A DNA stretch of 30,568 nt, from positions 1-30,568 of the forward strand of contig CANNLO010000016.1 of the NCBI GenBank assembly GCA_947505055.1. The letters are read 5' to 3'. The position numbers and the translations under genes were made by a program. Positions 1 through 8,605 of this stretch are shown here, piece by piece. Numbering within the stretch: position 1 is the stretch's first letter; each line of letters starts with the position of its first letter. Source of the DNA: Methylococcaceae bacterium. GTDB taxonomy: Bacteria > Pseudomonadota > Gammaproteobacteria > Methylococcales > Methylomonadaceae. The notes below the pieces were generated by a model. That model worked only from the letters and a program-made list of their open reading frames with translations, ran no database searches and had not been told where the DNA came from.

Positions 1-2
1 CA

Positions 3-140
3 CGTTATTTGGCAGAGTTTTGTTACCGTTTCAATCGACGATTTGTTCTTGAAGATATGCTACCCCGCCTTTGCTACGTTGCGGCTAGAACCCCGCCTAT
101 GCCTATGCGGTTACTGAAATTGGCTGAGGTTTATGGGTAA
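3..140 (+). pseudogene. IS1595-type transposase, C-terminal end only
   Basis: An open frame enters from the window edge and ends at TAA 138-140, giving 45 residues. They include YRFNRR, a TPPMP turn and the ending RLLKLAEVYG. This layout matches the C-terminus of IS1595 (ISXO2-like) DDE transposases as I remember them. The rest of the gene lies outside the window, so I cannot say whether the element is intact. I saw no convincing terminal inverted repeat just downstream. Confidence 0.6.
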
Positions 141-481
141 TCAGGTAAGATTTTGCAGTTTATACTGCCTTACTGATTGGCAGCAAATAAAACGACGTCC
201 TGAACGCTTGGTTAATGAGCGTTGCCGCACCCACCCTTTTCCCTTTTAGTGTATAATTTTTATTATAAAAAACATCAAGCTACAACTATCTGCTTAGCGA
301 TTTTAATGCTTTGCACGTCGGAGTTTACTAACAATCATTTTAGGATTGCTTTAGTATGAGACTGTAAACTTGCTTCACGCAATTAGTTTAAGAAATCAAA
401 GATTTAGTCGACTTGGGAGTATACTAATGGCCTCATATATCAAAGGGACAGTATTGTTCCCTAAATTGGTAACATAGCAAC
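141..481. other. Intergenic stretch before the redox gene set
   Basis: No coding frame is supported here. An AT-rich patch holds a good -10 hexamer, TATAAT at 252-257, but no -35 at the right spacing (TTGCCG at 222-227 is 24 bases away). There is no good ribosome binding site in front of the ATG at 482. The stretch probably holds the promoter of the reductase-cytochrome genes plus leftover insertion-sequence flank. Confidence 0.4.
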
Positions 482-1756
482 ATGACCTCACTTTCTTTGC
501 TGTTCTGGATTGTATCCGGAATCTTATTGCAACTGGCGATCTATCTGGCCATTGTCTATTCTCGTCACTGGATGAATTATCACGCCTTGCCAAACCGCCG
601 GGAGGATTTGAACTTAACTGTGGGCCGGGACCAGTTGCCAAACGTGGAAGAAATTACTCTACCTGCTCGGTTGGACTTTCGGAAATTCAGAGTCGACCGA
701 AAGGTAATGGAGGATACTTGTTCGTCCATTTGCTCGTTTTTCCTCGTGCCAGAAGACGGAAAACCCCTGCCACCTTTTCTACCCGGGCAGTTTTTAACTT
801 TCCGCCTCGACTTGCCGGCAGCGAACGGAGGTACCGAACAGGTCATTCGTTGTTATTCCTTGTCGGATGCACCTCACCCTGCTTGCTACCGGGTGTCGAT
901 CAAGCGGGAGCCTTCACCTCTCGGTAGTAACGTTCCTCCGGGACGTTCATCCAATCACTTTCACGATCACGTCAAAATCGGAAGCATTTTGCAGGTGCGA
1001 GCACCTACCGGACATTTTCATATTGATTGCAGTGATAATCCCTTGGTGCTGATCGGCGGAGGCATCGGCATCACACCGATGCTCAGCATGCTGAACTGGT
1101 GCCTGGTTAATCAGCCCGGACGCGAAGTCTGGCTATTCTATGGTGCGCGTAATGGCCGTGAAGTTGTGATGAAGTCGCATCTTGAAGCGCTGGCCTCCAC
1201 TCATACGAACTTTCATTTGCGGATGTGTTTCAGTGCTCCTCAGCCGGAAGATTTAGCCGGGCGCGATTATCACCATCAAGGTCGAATTGATATCAACCTG
1301 TTGCGTATCCAATTACCTGCCAAGCTTTACCACTTCTACATTTGCGGGCCCACCTCGATGCTTGAAAGCCTCGTTCCGGCACTCGAGGATTGGAAGGTGC
1401 CGGATACGCACATCCATTTTGAGGCTTTCGGGCCGGCATCGATCAAACGCCGTAGCACTAAGGACTCAGTTACCGATGCGCAGAGCGAAGCTGTGGCTAA
1501 CGATATCTTTGTGAATTTTGCCCTGTCCGGCAAGCAGCTGCAATGGCCGCAGTTTGCCGACAGCCTGCTCGAATTAGCAGAATCACAGTGTATCAGCGTT
1601 AATTCGGGTTGCCGCGCAGGTGGCTGCGGTAGCTGCCAGACGAAAATCCTGTCAGGCGAGGTAGCTTATCGCCAGCCACCGGATTACGATCCGGAGCCCG
1701 GCACCTGCCTACTCTGTGTCTGCTCACCCAAGACTAGCATAACGCTGGAGGCTTAA
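482..1756 (+). CDS. Membrane-anchored FAD/NAD(P)H/[2Fe-2S] oxidoreductase
   Basis: A 424-aa electron-transfer flavoprotein of the ferredoxin-NADP reductase superfamily. Residues 5-27 form one membrane helix followed by basic residues, which places the rest in the cytoplasm. An FAD domain carries RCYSLS (123-128). An NAD(P) domain carries GGGIGITP (192-199) and CGP (288-290). A C-terminal plant-type ferredoxin domain binds [2Fe-2S] through C377, C382, C385 and most likely C412. The order FAD, NAD, then ferredoxin at the C-terminus resembles phthalate dioxygenase reductase-type enzymes, but with an added membrane anchor. The stop directly abuts the start of the cytochrome b gene. I infer that electrons pass between NAD(P)H and that cytochrome b; the direction and the nucleotide used are unknown. 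I know of no gene name for it. Confidence 0.85.
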   Translation: MTSLSLLFWIVSGILLQLAIYLAIVYSRHWMNYHALPNRREDLNLTVGRDQLPNVEEITLPARLDFRKFRVDRKVMEDTCSSICSFFLVPEDGKPLPPFLPGQFLTFRLDLPAANGGTEQVIRCYSLSDAPHPACYRVSIKREPSPLGSNVPPGRSSNHFHDHVKIGSILQVRAPTGHFHIDCSDNPLVLIGGGIGITPMLSMLNWCLVNQPGREVWLFYGARNGREVVMKSHLEALASTHTNFHLRMCFSAPQPEDLAGRDYHHQGRIDINLLRIQLPAKLYHFYICGPTSMLESLVPALEDWKVPDTHIHFEAFGPASIKRRSTKDSVTDAQSEAVANDIFVNFALSGKQLQWPQFADSLLELAESQCISVNSGCRAGGCGSCQTKILSGEVAYRQPPDYDPEPGTCLLCVCSPKTSITLEA

Positions 1757-2335
1757 ATGACGACTTCGCTGTGGCGCCAACATATCCTTCCCTTCTGTCT
1801 GCTGCTCAGCCTGCTGGCAGTTGCCACCCTGGCTGGGGATTATCTTCTGCATCGGCTGAATCTGGTATGGGTCGGCCGCTATCTGGGCATTCCCGGTACA
1901 ATTCTAATCATTATTTCGTTAGTTTATTCTCTCCGCAAACGCAAAGTCATCAGGGCGGGAAATCCAAAATCACTGCTGACTTTTCATGAATTCACCGCCT
2001 GGCTCGGTTCGTTGTTGGTGCTGATCCATGCCGGTATCCATTTCAATGCCATTTTGCCTTGGCTAGCCACAGTGGCCATGAGCGTGAATGTGGTTAGCGG
2101 CTTGGTTGGAAAACTGCTGTTGGATCAATCTCGCCGTCATGTCCAAGGTGAGCGCGAAGACTTACAGTATCGTGGTTTCTCCAGGTTTGAGGTTGAACAA
2201 GCCTTATTCTGGGATGCCGTGACTCTTGATGCGATGACCAAGTGGCGAAAAGTGCATATCCCGATTTTCATTGTTTTTGTAATACTGGCACTGGGGCATA
2301 TCATCAGTATATTCCTGTTCTGGGGTTGGGTATGA
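1757..2335 (+). CDS. Four-helix di-heme cytochrome b membrane protein
   Basis: A 192-aa integral membrane protein with four strong hydrophobic segments, at about 10-30, 36-58, 74-100 (continuing hydrophobic to about 122) and 166-190. Two helices each carry a pair of histidines 14 residues apart: H77/H91 and H167/H181. This is the classic arrangement by which cytochrome b-like proteins hold two b hemes, one near each membrane face. H95 is an extra nearby histidine. The gene begins at the base after the upstream reductase stop and overlaps the downstream octaheme gene by four bases (ATGA), so the three are almost certainly co-translated. Its likely job is to carry electrons across the inner membrane between the cytoplasmic reductase and the periplasmic cytochrome. 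A quinone site cannot be judged from sequence. Confidence 0.75.
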   Translation: MTTSLWRQHILPFCLLLSLLAVATLAGDYLLHRLNLVWVGRYLGIPGTILIIISLVYSLRKRKVIRAGNPKSLLTFHEFTAWLGSLLVLIHAGIHFNAILPWLATVAMSVNVVSGLVGKLLLDQSRRHVQGEREDLQYRGFSRFEVEQALFWDAVTLDAMTKWRKVHIPIFIVFVILALGHIISIFLFWGWV

Positions 2336-3063
2336 ACAACATCCTAAAGACAGTTCTTGCCGCCAACCTAATCGTGATTACGATTTTGGTTTTTATCTTC
2401 CCGCAGCTGATGATTGCACCAGGCAAGCTAATTGCAGGCCATAAGCAATTGGACACCGATTGCTTTGCCTGCCACGCAGCCTTCAGCGGAGTCGCCTCCG
2501 AGCGCTGCGTTACCTGCCATAAACCTGCCGATATCGGTCATTTGCTGACGACAGGACAACCCATCGCGAAACCACGCACTTCATCTCCCTTTCACCAGCA
2601 GCTGAATAGTCAGGACTGTGTAGCCTGCCACAGCGATCATGCTGGGGTAACACGCTTTATGCAGCAGGGACGTTTCAATCACGCCTTACTGCAAAAAGCA
2701 ACAAGTGAGCAATGCCAGAACTGCCACAAGCCGCCCACCGACTCTCTACACCAGCAGATTGAAGGTCATTGCGCTCAGTGTCACACCCAGGAAAAGTGGG
2801 TGCCGACGACCTTCAATCATACCCAGTATTTTTCCTTAGACGGCGATCACAACACGCGCTGCTTGACCTGTCATGTGCGCAATGACTACAGCCATTACAC
2901 ATGCTACGGTTGCCACGAACACTCGCCTGCAAGTATCCGTCAAGAGCACATCGAGGAAGGCATCAGTAATTTCGATAATTGTGTTCAGTGTCACCGAAGT
3001 GGAAATGAACATGACATTCGTAATGGGGATGGAAAACGCAACAGTGAAAAAGATGATGACTAA
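2332..3063 (+). CDS. Membrane-anchored octaheme cytochrome c
   Basis: A 243-aa multiheme cytochrome. I chose the ATG at 2332, which overlaps the upstream stop, because a membrane segment (about 8-28) then sits right at the N-terminus after MNNILK. A longer in-frame start at 2242 would lie inside the previous gene. Eight CxxCH heme sites occur at 44-48, 59-63, 96-100, 128-132, 147-151, 177-181, 191-195 and 217-221, with many extra histidines that could be distal ligands. There is no clear signal peptidase site, so the segment probably stays as an anchor with the hemes in the periplasm. The tail is short, charged and Asp-rich. The composition resembles cytochrome c3/class III-like multiheme proteins. 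It is the third gene of the redox set; the terminal acceptor or donor is unknown. Confidence 0.85.
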   Translation: MNNILKTVLAANLIVITILVFIFPQLMIAPGKLIAGHKQLDTDCFACHAAFSGVASERCVTCHKPADIGHLLTTGQPIAKPRTSSPFHQQLNSQDCVACHSDHAGVTRFMQQGRFNHALLQKATSEQCQNCHKPPTDSLHQQIEGHCAQCHTQEKWVPTTFNHTQYFSLDGDHNTRCLTCHVRNDYSHYTCYGCHEHSPASIRQEHIEEGISNFDNCVQCHRSGNEHDIRNGDGKRNSEKDDD

Positions 3064-3185
3064 CCCTCGCAAAATGGAGCTTGTGGGCATTTCAATATTT
3101 CTGCGCAAAGTCAGTTACCAGTGCCATCACCTTGAATATTATTTTAAAACCATGACCAATAAACACCGCACCTCAGAAACCAAAA

Positions 3186-3326
3186 GTGCGCAATTCGAAA
3201 ATAGTCTCACTGGTTTTAGCTTGCTTGGCATTAGTCCTTTCTGTTGCTTCATTATGCGTTCAATTTTGGCAAGCAAGTGAACACCCCATCGATGATACCG
3301 CTCTCAGAGCTGAAATTCGTGCTTGA
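3186..3326 (+). CDS. Possible 46-aa single-helix membrane peptide
   Basis: A short frame from GTG 3186 to TGA 3324. It encodes a basic start (VRNSK), one hydrophobic helix of about 20 residues and a polar acidic tail ending ALRAEIRA. The hydrophobic-then-charged pattern looks biological, but there is no good ribosome binding site. An ATG at 3152 lies in another frame just upstream, so this could equally be the frameshifted remnant of a slightly longer gene. It lies between the octaheme gene and the convergent ATPase gene. No function is recognised. Confidence 0.25.
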   Translation: MRNSKIVSLVLACLALVLSVASLCVQFWQASEHPIDDTALRAEIRA

Positions 3327-3346
3327 TTAGTGGTTCAGCTGTGCAT

Positions 3347-6025
3347 CTAATTTTGTCTTAACAGTAATTTTTCTAGGCCCACGGTTGCATAAATTACTAT
3401 ACCGACCCCAATAATTAACAACCATTCATCATAGCCAATTGCTGCACTACCGAATAATCGCTGCATTGGCGGCCAGTAGGTAAATAGTATTTGCAGCAAT
3501 ATCATGCTACAGACACCAAATATTACCCATAAATTAGAAAATATCCCGACGTGTAACATTGAATATTGTAGAGAGCGACAATTGAATAAATAAAACAGCT
3601 CGCCGATGACGAACACGTTGACGGCTGTTGTACGCGCGGCTGCTAAAGTTTCACCGTGCAATAATTCCCATTCGAACAGACCAAACGCGCCGATCAAAAG
3701 CAGTATACCGACCAGACAAATACGAAACATTAGATGCCGGGTAAGGATTGGTTGTTGAGGATCGCGAGGGTTGCGGTTCATTAAGTTAGGTTCTTTGGGC
3801 TCAAATGCTAGCATAAGCCCTAGCAGTACTGCTGTAGACATGTTGATCCAGAGGATTTGTACAGGGGTTATCGGCAACGCCACATTAGCAAATATGGCCG
3901 CGAGGATGACCAGACCTTCGCCAAGATTGGTCGGTAAGGTCCAAACGATAAATTTCACCAGATTGTCGAAAACGCCACGGCCTTCCTCCACAGCAGCTTC
4001 AATGGTGGCGAAATGATCGTCGGTTAAGACCATGGCGGCGGCTTCCTTAGCGACTTCAGTGCCATTCAACCCCATAGCCACGCCGATGTTGGCTTGACGC
4101 AAGGCTGGGGCATCGTTGACACCGTCACCGGTCATCGCCACGACGTGGCCGTGGGCTTGTAGAGCCTGCACCAACTGCAGTTTTTGTTTTGGGGCAACCC
4201 GAGCGAAGACTGCGCAATTTTCTACTAGATCGGGATACTCGCTTTCTGCAATGGTTTCCATCTCTGCGCCATTGATGACGCGCTCGGCGTGTTTCATACC
4301 CAGTTGTCTCGCAATCGCCTGCGCAGTAATCGGGTGGTCGCCGGTAATCATTTTGACTTGAATCCCGGCTTTATAACAGGCCGCAATTGAGGCGGCGGCT
4401 TCAGGTCGCGGTGGATCGATCATGGCTTGCAACCCCAGAAAAGTTAAGCCACCGCGCACCTCGTGGTGCTGAACGACATCATCGCAGTGGTCGACACGGG
4501 CAAACGCCAGCACTCGCAATCCTTGCGTGGCCATGTCTTCAAGCCGGCGCAGCAACAGAGACTTATCAAGGACTATTGGCTGCATTTGGCTATTAAAAGC
4601 ATTATCGCAACGCGTTAATAGACTTTCCAATGAACCTTTCAAATAGATATGACGTGCATCTTGTGCACGGTTGTGGTGCAGAGTGGCCATGAACTGATGT
4701 TGTGATTCAAAAGGAATTGAGTCTAGGCGAGGATGATCATTGCTGATACTAGCATGGTGTAATCCAGCCTTGTGTGCGGAAACCAATAACGCACCTTCGG
4801 TGGGATCGCCTTCTATACGCCAAGTATCCGTTTCTGCAATAAGACGGGCGTCATTACATAACAGACCAGCCTTTAGACATTCTATTAAAGCGGGATATTG
4901 CTGAGGAATAATCACTTTACCGTTGTTGCGAAATTCCCCGTTGGGCGTATAGCCGCTGCCGTTGACTTCAAACAATTCGCCGCCCGCATAAAGCGCCTGA
5001 ACTGTCATCTGGTTTTGGGTCAACGTGCCGGTTTTGTCGGAGCAAATCACCGTAGTGCTGCCAAGGGTTTCTACCGCAGGTAATTTGCGAATGATAGCAT
5101 TGCGTTTAGCCATCCGGGATACACCTATCGCCAAGGTAATGGTCAATGCTGCTGGTAACCCTTCGGGAATCGCGCCAACCGCTAGCGCTACCGAGGCCAT
5201 GAACATTTCCAGCATGGAATGACCATAACCAATGCCTACGGCAAAAGTCAGGGCCGCCATGCCGATGATGATCCACAGGAATAACCTGCTGAATTGGCCT
5301 ATTTTTTGGGTCAGCGGCGTTTCCAGGTCTGTGGCGGTGGCGATCATGCGATTGATCAGACCGATCTCAGTGCGGTCGCCGGTTTCCACCACCACACCCA
5401 ATCCACTGCCATATGTCACCAGCGTTGAAGAATATGCCATGTTGCAACGATCCGCCAATACCGTGGCGATATCCAGCATAGCCAGACGCTTTTCCACTGG
5501 CACTGATTCACCGGTCATTGCCGATTCATCGATTTGCAGCTCGCGGATTTGCAATAAACGTAAGTCGGCGGGGACTTTGTCGCCGGATTGCAGCAACACC
5601 AAATCACCTGGTGTCAGCTCAGTGGCTAAAATTGTGCGGTGTTGCCCGTCCCGCAGCACCGTTGCGCTGACATTCAAGCCCCGACTTAGGGCGTCAATAG
5701 CTTTTAAAGCATTAGCTTCTTGAACAAACCCAATCACGGCGTTAACCAGCACTATGCCAAAAATCACACTGCTATCCACCCATTCCTGCAAAAATGCCGT
5801 AACGCTAGCGGCAACTAAGAGGATATACACTAACGGTTGATGAAATTGCTCGAGTAGCAAGCGCAATGGGCTTTTGCCACGTCGCGGGGTCAGACGATTA
5901 GGGCCGTATTGATCGAGACGGCGTTGCACCTCGGCTTCGTTCAAACCCCGTTTATGATCAACGTGTAAACTTGTTGTTAGTGCTTCTATGGACTGGTTAT
6001 GCCAGTCTAATTTTTGTGATTTCAT
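3347..6025 (-). CDS. P-type (P2) cation-transporting ATPase
   Basis: An 892-aa ion pump of the inner membrane, full length for the calcium-pump-like P2 group. It has an N-terminal cation-ATPase region, actuator motif TGES (171-174), helix-4 motif PEGLP (287-291), phosphorylation site DKTGT with D330, TGDH (561-564), DPPR (537-540) and the hinge TGDGVNDAP (632-640). About ten membrane helices are expected. The helix-6 ion site reads NMSTA (728-732), where SERCA/PMR1-type calcium pumps have N-x-x-T-D; the key Asp is Ala here. That points to a CtpF-like subgroup, so calcium is not assured and the substrate should be left open. It faces the redox genes and has at least 300 bases of non-coding DNA upstream. 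GC content is high, like the rest of the left arm. Confidence 0.9.
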   Translation of the reverse strand: MKSQKLDWHNQSIEALTTSLHVDHKRGLNEAEVQRRLDQYGPNRLTPRRGKSPLRLLLEQFHQPLVYILLVAASVTAFLQEWVDSSVIFGIVLVNAVIGFVQEANALKAIDALSRGLNVSATVLRDGQHRTILATELTPGDLVLLQSGDKVPADLRLLQIRELQIDESAMTGESVPVEKRLAMLDIATVLADRCNMAYSSTLVTYGSGLGVVVETGDRTEIGLINRMIATATDLETPLTQKIGQFSRLFLWIIIGMAALTFAVGIGYGHSMLEMFMASVALAVGAIPEGLPAALTITLAIGVSRMAKRNAIIRKLPAVETLGSTTVICSDKTGTLTQNQMTVQALYAGGELFEVNGSGYTPNGEFRNNGKVIIPQQYPALIECLKAGLLCNDARLIAETDTWRIEGDPTEGALLVSAHKAGLHHASISNDHPRLDSIPFESQHQFMATLHHNRAQDARHIYLKGSLESLLTRCDNAFNSQMQPIVLDKSLLLRRLEDMATQGLRVLAFARVDHCDDVVQHHEVRGGLTFLGLQAMIDPPRPEAAASIAACYKAGIQVKMITGDHPITAQAIARQLGMKHAERVINGAEMETIAESEYPDLVENCAVFARVAPKQKLQLVQALQAHGHVVAMTGDGVNDAPALRQANIGVAMGLNGTEVAKEAAAMVLTDDHFATIEAAVEEGRGVFDNLVKFIVWTLPTNLGEGLVILAAIFANVALPITPVQILWINMSTAVLLGLMLAFEPKEPNLMNRNPRDPQQPILTRHLMFRICLVGILLLIGAFGLFEWELLHGETLAAARTTAVNVFVIGELFYLFNCRSLQYSMLHVGIFSNLWVIFGVCSMILLQILFTYWPPMQRLFGSAAIGYDEWLLIIGVGIVIYATVGLEKLLLRQN

Positions 6026-6438
6026 TGTTTATTCCAAAACAGCTAAACAAAAGATTGGATGTATTCAGTTTTCTCAACATCTATCAATCCAACAGCATAG
6101 TCTTGTTTGTTTTATAAAACAAAGGCTTATCACTTGTGCTAGCGTTTATAGTCATTAGGGGCTTCATCAGCATTGAATGAATCCAGTATTCGCCTTGGGA
6201 AGTTCGAGATGCTAATTTTATCAATGACAAGTCATAACGCAATATAACTTTGACTTGGATTTACCTTTGGCGCTCGTTATTCCGATGAGAACGAGAGTCC
6301 CTAAGGTGTGTTCACGATAAGGTTGAGTGACATTCATAGCCCTAAAGCGGCCAGTCGTGACTGTCCAATGGCCCAAAACGGCCTACCAGCAATAACTTTA
6401 CGCTTACCTATACCTGCCCAATCCATAAGGAGTCGACT
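6026..6438. other. Intergenic stretch upstream of the ATPase gene
   Basis: No believable gene was found here; short open frames lack any family resemblance. It should contain the promoter of the ATPase gene, but I see no clear -35/-10 pair. A small palindrome, GTTTTATAAAAC, lies near 6109-6120. The right part runs into the insertion-sequence scar. Confidence 0.35.
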
Positions 6439-6849
6439 TCATACTGCAACTTGTTTGGTAGTTAAATCGGTCATAAAAATTGGCGGTGTGGCTCTGCGTC
6501 CGCCTTGGCCTTTGGTAATGGTAACATTTTCCAATGGTTCGTACAGGCAACGGTGCTCGTTGCCATAGTGATGCTCACGCAAAAAGTCATCATGCGCCCA
6601 GGAATAAATGGTCGTCGGGCAAACATCTAATTGGGTTGCCATCTCGTGAGCTGTGAGCAATCCGCGTTCTCGCAGGCGTTCAAAACGACTCTTGAGATGA
6701 TAGGCGTTACAAATGGCCAACACTTTTTTTGAAGTAAATAGCTCGCCACGCCAGTTCTTTAAACCGAGTTCATTGAGTTGTCTGGCTACCTCTTGATCAG
6801 TAAAGGAAGCCAATAATCCATCAATTTTATTGATCACTTCAGGCGGTAT
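6439..6849 (-). pseudogene. C-terminal fragment of a recombinase-family protein
   Basis: Reading from about 6849 down to the stop at 6439, the frame gives roughly 136 residues starting IPPEVINKIDGLL. It includes a helix-turn-helix-like stretch (GLLTAHEMATQLDVCPTTIY) and a CLYEP turn. This resembles, from memory, the C-terminal half of large resolvase/serine-recombinase-like proteins; the catalytic N-terminus is absent. The open frame continues upstream to about 6951, but those 34 residues are antisense to an ISAs1 transposase fragment and are not original coding sequence. The gene was therefore cut at about 6850. It is probably non-functional. Confidence 0.5.
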
Positions 6850-7685
6850 CTTGCAGACGGTAAGACCATGAAAAACGCGATTGATAAGGACGGGCGCCAA
6901 ACCCACATCATGAGCGCCATCGGACATCAGTCCAAGGCTTGCTACACCCAAAAAAAGTCGATACTCTGCCCGTAGCTGGCGATAGCGAAGAACAAAAACA
7001 AACCAATGAAATAGGCATGGTCATCCCGCTACTGGATGCCATTGCTATCAAGGGCAAGACCCTCACCGTCGACGCCTTATTAACTCAGCGCAAATTCGCT
7101 GACTATGTGGTTAATCGCGAGGCTGATTACCACTTCACCGTCAAACATAATCAACCTACGTTACGCCAGGATATTACTCTGTTTTTCGAGAATCGGCAAG
7201 AGCCTGACTTTATCACCCATAATCCGCCTGATCACGGACGCATTGAAACCCGCAAAATATGGACAACCACGGCGCTTAACGATTATCTGGATTTCCAGCA
7301 TGTCGGACAAGCCTTCGTGATTGAACGGGAAAGGATTAATAAGAAAACCGGTGAACGCTCCCACGAAATCGTTTACGGTGCGACCTGCTGCAAGCAGGAA
7401 AAAGCTAATGCCGAAAAAGTCCTTAAGTCGAATCGTGAGCATTGGAGCATTGAAAATAGCTGCCATTACGTCATTGACTGGAACTACAACGAAGACCGTT
7501 GCCGCATTCGCACAGGACAAGGTCTTGAGAACATTCCCCGACTGCGCCGCTTCGCCATCGGCCTCATCAAATCCAAAGGGGCTGTCTGTGTGGCGCAAAA
7601 ATTACGCGAATTAGTTCAAAATACCCTGCTAGTTTTTGATTACCTGAAGATGACGAAAAATTCTTACGCTGCGGGTTGCTCATGA
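6850..7685 (+). pseudogene. ISAs1-family transposase, 5'-truncated and frameshifted
   Basis: From about 6850 the plus strand reads ADGKTMKN..., then DGRQTHIMSAIGHQSK and CYTQKK, typical of the middle of ISAs1 DDE transposases (the DGKT carries the first catalytic Asp). At 6950-6956 a run of seven A's breaks the frame. Adding one A would join CYTQKK to VDTLPVAGDSEEQKQTNEIG, and the frame then runs to TGA at 7683-7685 with the motifs TVDALLTQRKFA and REHWSIENSCHYVIDW. About the first third of the gene is missing, replaced by the recombinase fragment. The 248-aa frame starting near 6939 is thus only the distal part of a dead gene. Confidence 0.8.
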
Positions 7686-7764
7686 TGGGGAATAGAACAA
7701 ATTTACCGTGCCCATCACCATAGCCTTTATTGTTAGGTTTCGGAGAATAGCTTATGATTGGCAA

Positions 7765-7805
7765 TATAATCCAAGTTGCAGCGATAGGTCGCGTTAAGCT
7801 GCGAC
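7765..7805 (+). promoter_or_regulatory. Candidate -10 box and hairpin before yceH
   Basis: TATAAT lies at 7765-7770, but I see no good -35. It is followed by a hairpin, GTTGCAGC (7775-7782) pairing with GCTGCGAC (7798-7805) through eight pairs including one G-U. The hairpin ends 27 bases before the yceH start, so it would sit in the leader, or it is a leftover REP-like repeat. Weak evidence for either. Confidence 0.25.
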
Positions 7806-7832
7806 GCCATCCATGAATTTCTAATTGATGCT

Positions 7833-8519
7833 ATGAATATGAATCTCACTCTTTACGAAACCCGGGTAATAGCTTGCTTAATCGAAAAAGCAATCACCAC
7901 ACCCGACCAATACCCCCTTTCGATGAATGCGCTGGTAAACGCTTGCAATCAGAAAAGTAACCGAGATCCAGTTTTGGAATTGAAGGAAATTACGGTAAAA
8001 GGTTCAGTAGATGCACTGATTAATAAATATCTGGTACTTCGCATCGATGGCAGTCGCGTCACAAAATACAGACATCGATTCTGTAACACCGAATTTGGAA
8101 CTCTGCATCTGTCAGAAAAAGCCGTAGGTATTATTTGCGAGTTGTTCCTTCGAGGCCCACAAACCCCAGGAGAATTGCGAAGTCGCACAGAACGATTATG
8201 CAAATTCGACGATGTAAATGAAGTCGAAGCCGAACTTGAAAACCTCATGGCACGGGAAGAACCCTTAGTAGTCAAACTTCCCCGCGAACCAGGAAAACGC
8301 GAAGCACGTTATGCCCATCTATTCAGCGGAACACCCCAAATATCAAGTTTACCGGCAACGGCAATTGACGAGATCGAACCTGAAGTCTTTGATCGGGAAC
8401 GAATCAACACTCTGGAAAAGCAGGTCTTAGCACTACAACTTGGCCTTGATGAACTTCAGCATAAATACGAACAGCTAGGGGATCAGCCAAAGTCTTTTCG
8501 TGACCATGGACAAAGATGA
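7833..8519 (+). CDS. yceH: YceH family protein (DUF480)
   Basis: A 228-aa cytoplasmic protein of the DUF480 family, two winged-helix domains in tandem. Family signatures are visible: [14 protein letters not shown] near the start (here [10 protein letters not shown]), [24 protein letters not shown], a central QTPGELRSR and the [16 protein letters not shown] block. The last 40 residues form a short coiled coil ([22 protein letters not shown]). The cellular role is not established; a regulatory or DNA-binding role is inferred from the fold. Two ATGs are possible (7833 and 7839); neither has a strong ribosome binding site. It converges on rpoH without an obvious terminator between them. Confidence 0.85.
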   Translation: MNMNLTLYETRVIACLIEKAITTPDQYPLSMNALVNACNQKSNRDPVLELKEITVKGSVDALINKYLVLRIDGSRVTKYRHRFCNTEFGTLHLSEKAVGIICELFLRGPQTPGELRSRTERLCKFDDVNEVEAELENLMAREEPLVVKLPREPGKREARYAHLFSGTPQISSLPATAIDEIEPEVFDRERINTLEKQVLALQLGLDELQHKYEQLGDQPKSFRDHGQR

Positions 8520-8605
8520 TTCGACTCGTCTAATGATTTCTGAGTTTCTTCACAAATGCATGATAATTAACAGCTTCCTAAGAAACCTTCATTAGAAACA
8601 TAAGC

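Noticed and set aside
252..257. Full promoter before the redox trio
   Set aside because: Good -10 but no -35 within 15-19 bases and no extended TG; kept only as a note on the intergenic stretch.
2242..2331. Upstream extension of the octaheme cytochrome
   Set aside because: It would lie inside the cytochrome b gene and displace the membrane anchor from the N-terminus; ATG 2332 with the ATGA overlap is better.
5232..5723. 163-codon plus-strand open frame inside the ATPase gene
   Set aside because: It is antisense to conserved ATPase motifs and has no family resemblance; a shadow frame.
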